This document shows positions 35,101 through 45,660 of a stretch of DNA of 64,000 bases, piece by piece; position 1 is the stretch's first letter; each line of letters starts with the position of its first letter. The position numbers and the translations under genes were made by a program. Source of the stretch: Apus apus (Eukaryota > Chordata > Aves > Apodiformes > Apodidae); contig NC_067283.1 in NCBI RefSeq assembly GCF_020740795.1, positions 113,527,206-113,591,205 of the forward strand, written 5' to 3'. The notes under the pieces were generated by a model that did not search any database, was not told the DNA's origin, and saw nothing but the letters and a program-made list of their open reading frames with translations.

Positions 35101-36879
35101 GTTTTTCCAGGTGTTGTCTTCTTGTCAGTCTCTTTTTCATGCTATCAGTCACAAGCCATATAGATAGACTAGAGGTAAAAATAAAAATCTGGCTATGTGC
35201 TTTTCTATTTAAAAGAAGGATTTTGGGGAAATATCCAAAAGGCTTGTGAACATCAAGCAAAATCTAGAGTCTTGAAAAAGATGTGCAGCAGTTCAGCAGC
35301 TTAATCTGGAGAAATCACTTTGCAGGCAGGCTGCACAAGGCTGTCACTATGTTATTAGATCTGTTGCCACCTTCCGTTGTACTTGTTCTGACTTCAGTGA
35401 TTTCTGGTGTTTTTATCAAGGGAACTCTTTATGTTGTCATCAAAATAAACTTATCCACTAGGCAGAATCTTGTCAGTATGATCCTGATTAATTTCCTTCA
35501 CATGTACTTGTATTACTTGTGCACTGGCATCCTGTAGTTGCAATATGGCACACAACTGGGGGAAAGCTAAAAGGCTGGAACGTCAGAAAAGGGATTTTGT
35601 TTTGTTCAAATGATTATTCTAATGAAAAAGTGAATATATTCAGCAAACTAATCAGTAGCTTTTCTTTTCCATGAACAAGGGAAAGAAACATGCTCATACT
35701 GTGGCAGAAAGCATCCTACCAAGTGCTGATGAAACTCCCAAAACCTTTATCACAAAAACTGAAGAATCAAAATCATTCCTGTAACAATCCAAGGGGATAA
35801 ATGCACAGAATTGCTTATTCTGTCAGTGAAAGTGTTTCATATATCTGCCCAGAAACTGGATCATAAATTTTATATTTTGGGAGCTTTGCTAATATTCAGA
35901 CTTGCTGTCCTTTGAATTCCCAAAGAAAATGACAGTTTTGTTGTTTATGCATAGCTCCCTCCTTCTGTCAGTCCTTGTCCCGGGAGAACTAGGAAAGCAA
36001 GGGATTAACAACCTGTGTTACAGAGCAGACAAGGTAAATACTCCCTAATATCCAAGGATTTTGTTCATTGAATGCAGTATAGAATTTTTAGTCTATCCTT
36101 CTGTTGTACCAGTGAGGGTTTGTTTTAGTGTAATTTCATTCTTACAGGTGATCCACTTTGTACACTTCAAAACACAAGTATTTCCTCCATAAATAATGCT
36201 CATAATTTCAGCATATCGTTACCATAAAACATAATACACTCTTTATTGGCTTCTCTAAAACTCTAGATACATTTTTTTCTTGCTAAAACTAACAAGGCCC
36301 TTTTTGTAAGTCCAAAGTATCTTTGGCATTCACTCCTTAAGCACACACTTAAATCTGTGGGCCAGATCTAATATCTGTTAAATCAGTATAAATGAAGAAT
36401 AACTCCATTGTTAATGGAATTTAACGAGCATAGTTGTTTTTGAAAGGGATTGGGTCTTCTCGTTGACTTATGTTTCCTAAATATTGATATCAAGCTATCT
36501 GACCATGTGATGTTTACAGCTATTTATTGCCAGGGGAAACATCAGAGGACCAGAAAGAAAACAAACAAACAGAAACAAATCAGAAAAACAATACAACTCA
36601 AACAAAAAAAGAACTGAACCTATTTGGATAGTTAATTATCAATTATCTACCTTCTGGTGTTTTTAGAATGTAACACATGCTGCCAAACTGTCATCCCTTG
36701 TTGGAGAGGTGAAGGAAAAAGGAAGTGAGGTTGTTGGATGTGCTGATGCTTGCTCTGATCAGTCTGATTCTTAGGCCGAGAGTCAGAAAGGATCAAAGCT
36801 GCTGTGCAAGCAAACAAACAGGAGTGGCTGTGTTTGCTTGCTTTCCGCTAGTGTTTTGCAAGAATTTCATCTTCTGCAG
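32151..36879 (+). other. SPIDR: SPIDR intron with a CR1 foldback
   Basis: A 4.7-kb intron. Its notable content is the inverted repeat at 34309-34440. The rest is AT-rich with no exon or RNA gene that I can support. Confidence 0.8.
34309..34440. repeat. Inverted repeat: head-to-head CR1 tails, 52-bp arms, 28-nt loop
   Basis: The left arm 34309-34360 and right arm 34389-34440 are reverse complements at 45 of 52 positions, with no indels. The inner 19 bp of each arm pair perfectly (TCCTGCTCAAAGCTGGGCC on the left). The sequence pattern (TTGGAAGGA, GGTCCAAA, CTGCTCAAAGC) is that of CR1 3' regions, one copy in each orientation. A SPIDR primary transcript would contain it as a long hairpin. Confidence 0.9.
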
Positions 36880-36973
36880 GTACTATTGTTGGAGTTAATG
36901 AGAGGACTGCTTTCTCCTGGCCTACATGCAACAGATGTGGCAATGGAAAGTTGGAACTGTGTCCCCAGGACAG
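36880..36973 (+). CDS. SPIDR: SPIDR coding exon (NERTAFSWP and first CxxC)
   Basis: The acceptor CTTCTGCAG is followed by GT, completing glycine. The exon gives G-T-I-V-G-V-N-E-R-T-A-F-S-W-P-T-C-N-R-C-G-N-G-K-L-E and ends G-A-C-AG before GTGAGA. The cysteine pair C-N-R-C is at 36927-36938. Human has the same G-T-V-V-G-V-D-E-S-T-A-F-S-W-P-V-C-D-M-C arrangement. Phase 2 in, phase 2 out, 94 bp. Confidence 0.93.
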
Positions 36974-38462
36974 GTGAGAGTCAGCATGCTCCAGAGCACT
37001 CCAGGTGTTTTGCAGATGTAGCCATAACAGCAGCAGGTGATGCAATGATTCCTGCAGGCACAGGCTGCACTTTGTTCCTTCCTAGAACTAAGACGTAGTA
37101 TTTTTATTGCTGATGAACTGATAAAACCCACAAGGTTAGATTAATTTATTAAGAAAGATACAAGTAGATATGAAATTGTTTGAATTTGCAGTTATCATTT
37201 TTTTCAAACTAATCTTGAAGTATTGCTTATAAAGTTCATAGCCCAGTGCATTATGCCACTGCATTATAATATTAGTTTTAATAAATATACACATAAATCA
37301 AAGGTCTGATTTTAAGCTCCTTTAGAAGTAGCTTCTTGTGTTTGTCTGCCCTACCTTGTTACCCTGTGTACCACCAATTCACCTCATTTTTCTGTTGAAC
37401 TGTGATCTTTGCTGCAATTTACCTAAGTATGAAACAGTTATGTCTCAGACCTATTGAATTTATAACCTTTCTAAAAAGGATGTTGAATAATGCTGGGAGT
37501 GTGACTGTCCCAAATGTGAAAACTGATCCTGTAGGACTTGTTGCCACCTGAAATGCTAAACCTGCATCACACTGGCATGCCCTTGGAGACCCTCCCCTTC
37601 AGCTGCTTAGCCAGCTTGCTCTTGCAGAGCCTGAGATACCTGATGGGGTTAGAAACATGAAAGGATGAGAAAGCAGTCACTGTGTAAAAAGAGGAAAAGG
37701 GGTGTTCTTTCTACTGCAAAAGCTTGCAGAAACCTTAAGGACAAGTTGAGTGGGTTTGATCCATTGAAATAGATAACATTTTCCTAAATATGAGAAGCTT
37801 TCCACTGATGCTTTGTTATGTATAGCCTCTGGGGGGGGAAGGGCTGAAAATATTTTTTTAAAAAGTTCTTACTATATCCATAGTATCTTCAAAAAATTTT
37901 TAAAAGGCTGTGTGTACGTTCAATAAAAATTATCTATACTGTGAAGGACACTTTCACTTCATTTGGAAAACAATATAGCATCAATATTTGCTTAAGACGT
38001 TATTCTAGGAAGCACTTACAGCTCAGCTTAATTTTATGCTTATGACTTGTGTGTGCTGAAAATGTTCAATGTTTGCCTAAATCAGTAAGTCACTTGGGCC
38101 AAATCTATACTACAATTTTTTTTTTGCCCTAACTTTTAGCAAGTTATGAGATTAATATTTGCTTAAGTGGGGTGACTATAAATAGCAACCTCCCCCCATG
38201 TTGCCAAAACTTATAAAAGAAAGATCCTCTTGCTAGAAGAATTTAGGTCCTCCAAGAGAGTTACTTGGCTCTATCAACAGAAGAGCTCTATTTGCTTTTA
38301 GCAACTGAATCTCTACCAGGGTTTTCCTATTAAAAGTCTCACCAGCAAAGTAATTTAGGGAATAGCCTAGCTGGGGGGATTGGGTTTTTTTTAACCTTTT
38401 GATTCACAACTGATTGCTTTTCCATTTGTCTCTGTTTTGTCATCATTATTTGCGTATTTCAG
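36974..38462 (+). other. SPIDR: SPIDR intron
   Basis: A 1.5-kb intron in which I see nothing beyond ordinary AT-rich sequence. Confidence 0.8.
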
Positions 38463-38577
38463 AGAATTGCTGTATTGCAACCAGTGCTCTGGAGTTGTGA
38501 TTTCACCAGTGTTGAAAATGCAACTGGAAGTCTTCTTGAGCTGTCCATCCCGATCTCAAAGTACAGTAAAAGTAAAG
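38463..38577 (+). CDS. SPIDR: SPIDR coding exon (second CxxC)
   Basis: The acceptor GTATTTCAG is followed by A, which completes an arginine codon; the donor is AAG then GTATGG. The product is R-E-L-L-Y-C-N-Q-C-S-G-V-V-I-S-P-V-L-K-M, then V-F-L-S-C and V-K-V-K. The second cysteine pair (38476-38487) is about 20 residues after the first, giving a C-x2-C ... C-x2-C zinc-ribbon spacing split across two exons. Human keeps the second pair as C-G-D-C. Confidence 0.93.
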
Positions 38578-39065
38578 GTATGGCACAAAAGCGAGTACAG
38601 CGAGGCTAGATGTGTAGGCACGTACGTCCTCCTAAGACCAGGCTTTTATAAACAGCTCTGTCAGAAGACAAATTAAAAGATGTAAGAATATCCCATAATT
38701 TAATCTGGTACTAAACTTGGGTTTCATTGGACTAAGAACCTGGTTGCCAGATCTTATTCAATATAATGCAGTCATTGAGTTCATCCTGAGGTTTGCAAAC
38801 TGTTTATGGTTCAGCTGATGGACTTTGTTGGGTTGGGCCTTGGGAAACCTCAGTCTCTGCAGCCTAAAAGGAACATGTATTTTTAGACTCCCGTTCTGAA
38901 CATCTGTTTCACCTCTCCTCTGCTTTCTTGGCCAGAGAAACAAAAGCATTCTATATTAAAATGATACATTTTTGTTCAACATGACTGTTTCAACCTGTGA
39001 ACAGAATGTCTTTGCATACATAAGATTTTTGTCATGCACAAAACCTGTTAATTTTCTCATTCCAG
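38578..39065 (+). other. SPIDR: SPIDR intron
   Basis: A 488-bp intron with no recognisable feature. Confidence 0.8.
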
Positions 39066-39119
39066 CTGTTGCAAAGGACAATCTCTTCTCTCCTGATGTC
39101 CACCACCAGTGAGGATGGG
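39066..39119 (+). CDS. SPIDR: SPIDR coding exon (LLQRTISSLL exon)
   Basis: Eighteen whole codons lie between TCATTCCAG and GGG then GTAGGT, encoding L-L-Q-R-T-I-S-S-L-L-M-S and ending S-E-D-G. Human reads L-L-Q-R-S-I-S-S-L-L-R-F and ends G-E-D-G. It looks amphipathic and helical. Confidence 0.93.
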
Positions 39120-39204
39120 GTAGGTATAATGAGTGCTGATGAAAGAAAGGTAAACTACATAACTTACTGTAAAGGCAGAGTACAGAGACATTAATCAGAT
39201 GGGA

Positions 39205-39400
39205 AGGTACTCAAATCATAGAAATGCAAGGGACTTATGGGGATATTCATCGAACCTATCACTCATGCTGAACTATTGCCAAGGCATGAGCAGATCAACC
39301 ATGACTTTGATTTGCAGGATCCTGAAAACCTCTAGGGATGGAGATTCTGCCTTTCCAGGCAGCCCGTTTCAGAACTGCACTAGGAGCAGTGGGAAATTTC
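39205..39400 (-). mobile_element. Degraded CR1 fragment
   Basis: Phrases typical of the CR1 3' region survive in order on the plus strand: AATCATAGAAATGCAAGGGA, CTCTAGGGATGGAGATTC and CCAGGCAGCCCGTTTCAGAA. The orientation is therefore the same as the 2.55-kb copy (minus). Heavy divergence makes the ends approximate. Confidence 0.72.
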
Positions 39401-41258
39401 ATTAGATATAATGATATTTTTTTCTCTTATCCAGCCTGGGATTTGAGTGGGCTGGACCCTTTGGTAATCCCACCTTCCAGTCGCTGATGCCTTGCTGTTG
39501 CATGACTATCATCAGCTGATATCCACCTTTTTAGAAGAGGGGTACCACAGGCAGGGGTGCAGACAGCTGTAGCTCAGCTGTGGATCTGCAGAGCTATCCA
39601 CAGATAGCACCATGTCCAGACATGCAGGGCTGTGACGAGCAGTGCTGGGCTTTACTCCATTTTCTGGCTGAGGATCCAAAGACAGCAATGATACAGTCCA
39701 AGCATCCCACCTTTTTGGAATGGTCTTCTAACTGTACAAACCACAACTACTTTCTAATAGCATAACCATGAAATTACTGGCAGGCAGTAATGGCAGAGAA
39801 ATCTGCAAAACTCATGCAAGATAATAATTTACAATTGTATGAATGAAACGTGTGAGCCACGGGGATCCATGGGCTAAAGTACAGTTTCTGTAATGGTGAA
39901 GTAGTTATTCCTTTAATCTGAGATATCAGAAGAACCCTGACATTTGGCACAGTGACCCAGATTTATCGCAGGTGAGGGAGGCATCCAGCGAGGTGCCTGG
40001 CTGGCATTGGCTGCCGGATGGTCGGCAGCAAAGGAGTGGCACCTTCAGAGGGTGATGAAGTCCAGTTAGGATCCTGAGATCTCTCCCTCTCCATTGCACG
40101 TGGAAGGGAGCAAAGATCAGCTCGTTGTCTTGTTTAATCATCCCAGGTAGGTATCTTCAGTTAGGTGACACGTATTGGGGTCGTTTTGCTTTCCTTATCT
40201 TATATGGTTTTCTAGGACTTTGCTGTTACATGCTCCAAGGATGTAATGGGATTTATAGATCATTTTAAAAGTGGAACATTTCTCTGAAATTGTAAATTAT
40301 TTTTCTTATACTGGGGAGTGTATATTTCATTTAAGCAATGAGATAAAAGAAGCTTCCAAAATATGTTTGCTCTTTTAATAGCAGTTAAGTCTTTACTAAG
40401 TTTTATAAGATGTGTCTGGTTTCATTACAGACTGGCAAAACATAGTTCTTTTTTGAGTTACTAAAATACAAACAACCTCTTTTTCATGTTTCAGTTTTTA
40501 TAATGCTAGTATTTAGAAGTCTGGCAACTTAGAAACTTTTTTTTTTCCTTAGCTTAAATGCAGGGATAATTTTTTCCTTTTTTGTTAATAAGCATTTCCA
40601 TCTCTCAACTGCTTGATTTTAAAAAGCAGCACATCTCGACAAAGATTAATCACAAGAAATACCACTTGAGGTGGCATTTTTTTGCCAGTGCTGCTGAAGT
40701 TTCTTTTTTTGTAATCATGTCTTCTGGCAGGATGGTTGGTTTTAGCTGCTGCTGCCCCTGGCTACTTGTTCCTTACCTTGTGACAACCCTTCTGTTACAT
40801 AGCTGTTTGTCCAGCTGCATGGTGAATTACATTGCAGAACCAGTCTGGGGTAAAAATAATCTAGAGGGGAAAAAAAAGGGGTTGTTTTTATCTTGAATCA
40901 GGGAAGAGACACGGGCCTCACATACCTGTACCAAGGCACAGGCCAGATGGAAGTGGGGGCGTGGTCAGAAGCTGGTCATAGGCAAGTCCCACTGAGGAAA
41001 GAACTGGATGTGAACCTGCCATCAGAGACAGGCTCCCTCTTGGGCAAGGTATCAGCTATAGTGGTCACCAGTTCTTCTGTTAAGTTGCTCTCTCATCCCC
41101 GCCTCACATCTCTCTCCTCCATGCAGAATCCAGTCTCTGCAAATACCTTCAGGCACAACTCTGTAGGTAAACTGCTGGTCAAGTCCTTGCACAAAAGGGG
41201 CTGTGGAGGTGCCAGTGGTCATAAACGATGCGTGATACAACACAAAGTTAAAAGTGGA

Positions 41259-41271
41259 GGGGGGGGGGGGG
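41259..41271. repeat. G13 homopolymer
   Basis: Thirteen G residues in a row inside a purine-rich patch in the SPIDR last intron. Confidence 0.85.
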
Positions 41272-41699
41272 AGGGAGTAAAAAGAGTTAGAAAATATGTT
41301 TTCCTTTAGTGGATCTGTTAACTGAGGTAATCGATACATGGTCCGTATGTACACCTTGCTAGTGCTTGTGAAATCCTGCCATGTCAGAAAGGCGAGAAAA
41401 AGGAGCACATGCAGGTTATGCTTCAGCAAACTCAGTTCAAAGTCACAGTCGGGGTCTGTTAGGTTTTTTTTAAACGCCTGCTAGAGAAGCAACACTTCTA
41501 AGCAGAAGTGAAATCTAATTGTTGGAAATCGAATGTATTCGTTCTTTGCATCAGTTCTAATGCACCTTTCTTTTTGAGTCCTTAAAAAACTTGTCTGTTG
41601 GAAGGGGACCTCACAACCCTGCATCTTCCAAGCCGAATGCTGTTTAGAACAGAATGTCCAGGACTGTTTGTTTTAATCAACATGCTTTTATCACTGCAG

Positions 41700-41831
41700 A
41701 GCTATGAGGTGCAGAGCGTGCTGGGAAAGGAGGTGGGGTTACTGAACTGCTACGTCCACTCCATAACCAACCACCCCGACTGTGTTGGACTGGAGGAAAT
41801 TGTTCTTCTGGAAGCAGCAGCGAGACACTGA
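41700..41831 (+). CDS. SPIDR: SPIDR terminal coding exon with stop
   Basis: The acceptor TCACTGCAG opens S-Y-E-V-Q-S-V-L-G-K-E-V-G-L-L-N-C, which matches human except one residue. It continues H-P-D-C-V-G-L-E-E-I-V-L-L and stops after R-H with TGA at 41829-41831. It gives 43 residues, compared with the human end G-L-E-E-I-E-L-L-S-A-G-G. The 3' UTR follows directly. Confidence 0.95.
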   Translation, partial: SYEVQSVLGKEVGLLNCYVHSITNHPDCVGLEEIVLLEAAARH

Positions 41832-42315
41832 GCTGAACTCTGGTCAGCTTCTGTAGTATCTGTGGACTTTGTAATCTGGTTATCTGTTAACTAGTGCCAC
41901 AGATAATTTATAATGCAAGTGTGATAAGTATCAAGATAGTTTATTAAAACTGTGATTTACAAAGCATATTGTGCTAACACTGGAAAAATCTGTTAAAATT
42001 CTGTTCAACTTTCTGAAGTCTTGGGTTTTGGATCAGTTCAGAATTTAAGAAGGCCGTTCTTTGGCATGTTTGCTGTTTGTGTATGTAAAACACCTTGCTC
42101 TGGAAGCTTTGAATGGCTGTGAATTTTTTTATAATACTGTATTTATTATGTGTCGATGGGAAATATTTTACTGATATTTTTGAAATGAATACCTTGCTGT
42201 AGGCAGTGAACATTGGTCTAAGCTGAGTTTTATCAGCAGATTTCGGGTGTGCCACTGGCTGCAGTGCACTGTGTTGTGCTGGAATTCTGAGTTGTAGCAT
42301 TTGTTATCACCTGAC

Positions 42316-42321
42316 AATAAA
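42316..42321 (+). promoter_or_regulatory. SPIDR: SPIDR poly(A) signal (first)
   Basis: AATAAA lies 485 bp after the stop codon, followed by a GTTTGTATTTTG-type downstream region. A second AATAAA at 42377-42382 could give a slightly longer end. Confidence 0.75.
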
Positions 42322-42376
42322 AGTTATGAAGACAGAGATTTGAACAAAGTTTGTATTTTGAAGTGTCAAGCATATA

Positions 42377-42382
42377 AATAAA
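42377..42382 (+). promoter_or_regulatory. SPIDR: SPIDR poly(A) signal (second)
   Basis: The second canonical AATAAA lies 61 bp after the first, within CATATAAATAAAGTTAATG. Confidence 0.6.
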
Positions 42383-42400
42383 GTTAATGTTTTACAGCTA

Positions 42401-43804
42401 ATTGGTCTCTACACATAGAAGTACTGCGTTATCTGCAGCTTCCCACAAGGCAGATGTTTCATTACACAGTTTCTGTGAGGTGCAGAGAGTAAATTGCTTT
42501 GTAGGCCCTGTAACTATCCTCACCCTGACTGTACAGAGACATGGATTACAGATCAATGATACCTAAATATTCCTATGTGTGCATTGTTTGCGATGCAAGC
42601 ATTAATGTAAGAGTTCAGTCAGATACGAGATTATTTTCCCCTTTCATGGTTTTTAAATAGCCCTTAGGGGTCAAAGAAGGAACAGTTTTGCACAGGTCCA
42701 GTATGTGATTTTCCAGCAGAAAAGGACCAGCAAACTGGTTGCTACAGAATTCATCCCTGTGGCCAGGGACAATCGTGGACAGTTTACATGCGTCATAATT
42801 ACCCAGCTTTTGAATCCCCTTTCTCCCCCCTCCCCCAGAACACCCATCAGTCTCCTTACCTGCCCTCCTGTAAGGAAGAAGGGAATGTCAACCTCTCCCT
42901 GCCAACAGGAGACTGCTCTGTATATGATCAGGATGGCCCCATCAACATCTGCAAGGTTTCTCTCTCTTAGACCACACTGGCCGATGGAGATGCTTGTCCT
43001 ATCTGCCCATTTTTCTGCCGGTGCCCTGAAGATGCTGTCATCTTTGTGCTTGCACCATCAACATCCAGCCAAGTAGCCTGACCTGTTGTCCTGTGGTCAC
43101 CCAGGCAGCCTGGCGTCGCTGCCTGCTCCCACTGCCCCTGGCAGTGGTCAGAGCAAGGGCCCAGTGCTGGGATAGCCCCCCGCGGGCTGCAGGAAGGGCC
43201 TGTGGGCAACAGCATCTCCTGCCGGACCGCAGCTGGAGCAGGCCTGGGGGAGCGTTCCTGTAGGTGCAGCTTGGCACGGGCTAGAGCAGAAACCCTTTTT
43301 TGAGTTTTGGTTTGGTTTTTCTTTTTTTTTTTTTTTGACAGGAATTTTAACTGTGTTCTTGTCTTCGTGTCGATTCCTTTTTATTAGTAGTAGTATTAGT
43401 ATTATTATTATTTTTAATAGTAGTGTGTTTCTGGAGGAGCCCTGGCCAAGGAGCAGCCCCCTCTTGCCGTGCAGCTGCGGCTCGGCCCCAGCTCAGCGGC
43501 ACCGGCTGACTCAGCATCCCGGCACAGCCGCGGGGCTCCCGGGGGAAGCCGGTGGTGACCGCCGCGCCTGCGGGACTCCCGGGCATTCCCACCACCGCAT
43601 CCCCCCGCGCTTAGGCTGCTTCAGGAAAATAAATAAATAAATAAGATAGAAAATGCACCTCGTCCCCCCGGCTTGTCCTCACCAAACCCCCCCCCCGAGC
43701 CCTCCCCTCCGACCCCCGGCGCCTTGAGGCGGCAGCAGCTCCTGGGAAGCGCAACTTTCCCCGCGCCGACCGCTTGCGGGACACAGAGCAAAACGAGAGC
43801 AGGG
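42401..43804. other. Spacer between the convergent SPIDR and CEBPD 3' ends
   Basis: A 1.4-kb spacer. The first part is unremarkable. From about 43040 it becomes GC-richer, with a T-rich run and TTA repeats around 43310-43425. A near-consensus Maf recognition element lies at 43504. No gene is supported. Confidence 0.65.
43504..43516. promoter_or_regulatory. Maf recognition / AP-1-like palindrome
   Basis: The 13-mer GGCTGACTCAGCA matches the T-MARE consensus TGCTGACTCAGCA at 12 of 13 positions and includes a full AP-1 core (TGACTCA). It lies about 310 bp beyond the CEBPD poly(A) signal. Use is not shown by sequence alone. Confidence 0.5.
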
Positions 43805-43825
43805 TTGATTTAAAATGTTTCTGGC

Positions 43826-43831
43826 TTTATT
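43826..43831 (-). promoter_or_regulatory. CEBPD: CEBPD poly(A) signal
   Basis: AATAAA on the minus strand lies 496 bp downstream of the CEBPD stop, the first canonical signal after the coding region. It implies a 3' UTR of about 0.5 kb. Confidence 0.75.
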
Positions 43832-44326
43832 CTTAGAAATGCTGTAAAAATTGATATAAAAGGTCGAGCATGCTCAGTCTTTTTTTATATATATATATAT
43901 ATATGTATGTATCATCCTACTGTCTAAAATACATGGGGTTTTGAATCATTTTAACAGATGTACCATAGCTGCGTCGGGATGAATAACATGTAGAAAAGAC
44001 GAAAACTACCATTACAAAAATAATTTAAGGGGGGAAAAAAAAAAAAAAAAAAAGAAGACATTTAGCTTTTTTTTTCCTTTTCTTTCGCAAGTTTCGTGGT
44101 GAAAGACCCAGGCATCGCCCCACGTCGCTACAACGTTCAGAAAGCGGCCGCGGACCGGCGGGTCCCACCGCGGCTTCGCGCCTCCTCCCCGCGCCCGGCC
44201 CAGCCCCGGGCGCCGCCGCCCGGCCCGGCCCCGGCCCGGGAAAGGCTCGGCACGGCTCGGCACGGCCCTCTGAGGTATTTATCCACGGTGTCCCGGAGTC
44301 CGTCTCTCCGTCCCGCTCCCCCCCGG
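43832..44326 (-). other. CEBPD: CEBPD 3' UTR
   Basis: Non-coding sequence between stop and poly(A) signal. It contains a (TA)n run near 43887-43904 and an A19 run on the plus strand (44035-44053, so T19 in the transcript). The stop-proximal 250 bp is GC-rich and the distal part AT-rich. Confidence 0.75.
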
Positions 44327-45328
44327 TTACCGGCAGTCGGTGCCCGAGCCGGGCTGCAGGAAGGAGGCGCTGGGCAGCTGTTTGAAGAAGTGCCGGAGGC
44401 TGGTCAAGTCCCGGGTGAGCTGCTCGATCTTCTTGTGCAGCTTCTCGTTCTCGGCCGAGAGCTCCAGCAGTTTCTGCTGCATCTCCTGGTTGCGCCGCTT
44501 CGCCTTGTCGCGACTCTTGCGCACCGCGATGTTATTGCGCTCCCGGCGCTGCCGGTACTCGGGGCTAAACCTGTCCACGCACTTCTTGCCGCCGCGCTCC
44601 TTCCCGCCCGCGGCCGGCGGCGGCGGGACGCCCTGCCCCGACCCGGAGGAGCCCCCGGCGGGTCCCGGGGAGCGGGTGCTGCAGCTGGAGGGGGAGCTGC
44701 TGCCCGGCGGCTCGGGGGAGGTGGGCGGCGTGGGCTGCCCGCTCAGGTTCATGATGGTCTGGGCGCAGGTGGCGATCTGCGAAGGCAGCAGGGAGGAGGA
44801 AAGGTCGCTGTCGCTCCAGTCCGGCTCCTGCTTCAGGGCGCCGCGGGAGGAGGAGGAGGAGGAGGAAGAGGAGGAGGAGGAGGCGGTGCGGGGCTCGGCG
44901 CCCAACAGGGTGGTCATGGCGGGGTCGCGGCCGGCGCCGCCGCCCGGCGGCAGGTACTCGCCGTAATCCCCGCCCCGCTCGGTCTTGTGGTTGCTGTTGA
45001 AGAGGTCAGCGAAGAGCTCGTCGTTGCACAGCTCCAGGTTGGGCACGGCCGACATGGAGTCAATGTAAGAGCTGAAGTCGATGGCGCTCTCGTCCTCGTA
45101 CATGGCCGGGGCGGCGGCGCTCAGCTCCGCCAGGTTGGTGCCGCTGCCGCCCAGGCCGCCCCCCGCCTCCTCGCCGCTCATCCCGCAGCCGCCGCGGCCC
45201 CCCGCCTTGCAGGCGGGACCCGGCCCGCCGCCGCTGCCCACCTTGGCGTCGTAGAAGTTGGCGGGCTCCAGGCACCAGCTCTTATAACATGCCGGGGAGT
45301 CCAGGCTGTAGAGAGCGGCGGCGCTCAT
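44327..45328 (-). CDS. CEBPD: CCAAT/enhancer-binding protein delta
   Basis: A single-exon bZIP transcription factor that, by family knowledge, binds ATTGCGCAAT-type sites as homo- or heterodimers and drives acute-phase and differentiation genes. The 333-residue product opens [10 protein letters not shown], like human M-S-A-A-L-F-S-L-D, which fixes the start. Activation segments are [14 protein letters not shown] (79-92) and [14 protein letters not shown] (98-111). A sumoylation-type site L-K-Q-E is at 165-168. The basic region (about 256-283, [14 protein letters not shown]) leads into the leucine zipper to about 315. It ends T-D-C-R. Compared with 269 residues in human, extra length comes from Gly/Pro/Ser-rich inserts including a 12-serine run (150-161). 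Confidence 0.97.
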   Translation of the reverse strand: MSAAALYSLDSPACYKSWCLEPANFYDAKVGSGGGPGPACKAGGRGGCGMSGEEAGGGLGGSGTNLAELSAAAPAMYEDESAIDFSSYIDSMSAVPNLELCNDELFADLFNSNHKTERGGDYGEYLPPGGGAGRDPAMTTLLGAEPRTASSSSSSSSSSSSRGALKQEPDWSDSDLSSSLLPSQIATCAQTIMNLSGQPTPPTSPEPPGSSSPSSCSTRSPGPAGGSSGSGQGVPPPPAAGGKERGGKKCVDRFSPEYRQRRERNNIAVRKSRDKAKRRNQEMQQKLLELSAENEKLHKKIEQLTRDLTSLRHFFKQLPSASFLQPGSGTDCR

Positions 45329-45635
45329 GGGCGAGCGGGACGCGGGGCCGCGGGGCCGCGGCGCGGGGGCTGGGGGGGGCCGCGGGCACCAGACGCCGCT
45401 CCGCGACGGTCGCAGCTCCAGCCTCCGCCAGGGGCAGGTGGGGAGCGAGGGGGCTGCTGCTGGTCCCGCTGCTGGTGCTGCTGGTAGTGCTGCTGCTCCT
45501 GCTGCCGTCCCTCGCCCCTCCTCGCTGACTTCTCGCCTCCTCGAGGGGGCCGATCCGGGCTGGGGTGGGGGGGGAGGTCACCGCCGTGCTGGGCGATAAG
45601 GAAGCGGGGATGGGAACAAGGCTTCTCTGGACTTA
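45329..45635 (-). other. CEBPD: CEBPD 5' UTR (inferred)
   Basis: About 300 bp between the start codon and the expected start site some 30 bp below the TATA box. It is GC-rich, contains no upstream ATG, and includes a CAG-like trinucleotide-rich patch (45453-45507 on the minus strand). One frame stays open throughout it and its stop TGA overlaps the start codon as ATGA. Confidence 0.55.
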
Positions 45636-45660
45636 GGAGCGAAACGCCCGCTCCGTCTCC

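Larger units (their letters stand above)
39120..41699 (+). other. SPIDR: SPIDR last intron
   Basis: A 2.6-kb intron with an old CR1 relic (39205-39400) and a G13 run (41259-41271). Short frames here carry no recognisable homology. Confidence 0.8.
41832..42400 (+). other. SPIDR: SPIDR 3' UTR
   Basis: AT-rich non-coding sequence after the stop, closed by two canonical AATAAA signals at 42316 and 42377. Its length of about 500-570 bp is inferred from those signals. Confidence 0.75.

Noticed and set aside
41590-41640. GTTGGAAGGGGACCTCACAA considered as another CR1 tail
   Set aside because: The match is limited to about 18 bases with no further CR1 sequence on either side, so it is too short to call.
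43335-43640. A plus-strand frame of about 100 codons between SPIDR and CEBPD
   Set aside because: It begins in T-rich/TTA repeat sequence and continues in GC-rich spacer with no conserved motif.
44096-45487. A 463-codon plus-strand frame opposite CEBPD
   Set aside because: It is the GC-rich shadow of the CEBPD coding frame, with Ala/Gly/Arg/Leu composition and no recognisable domain. The minus strand encodes an unmistakable C/EBP protein.
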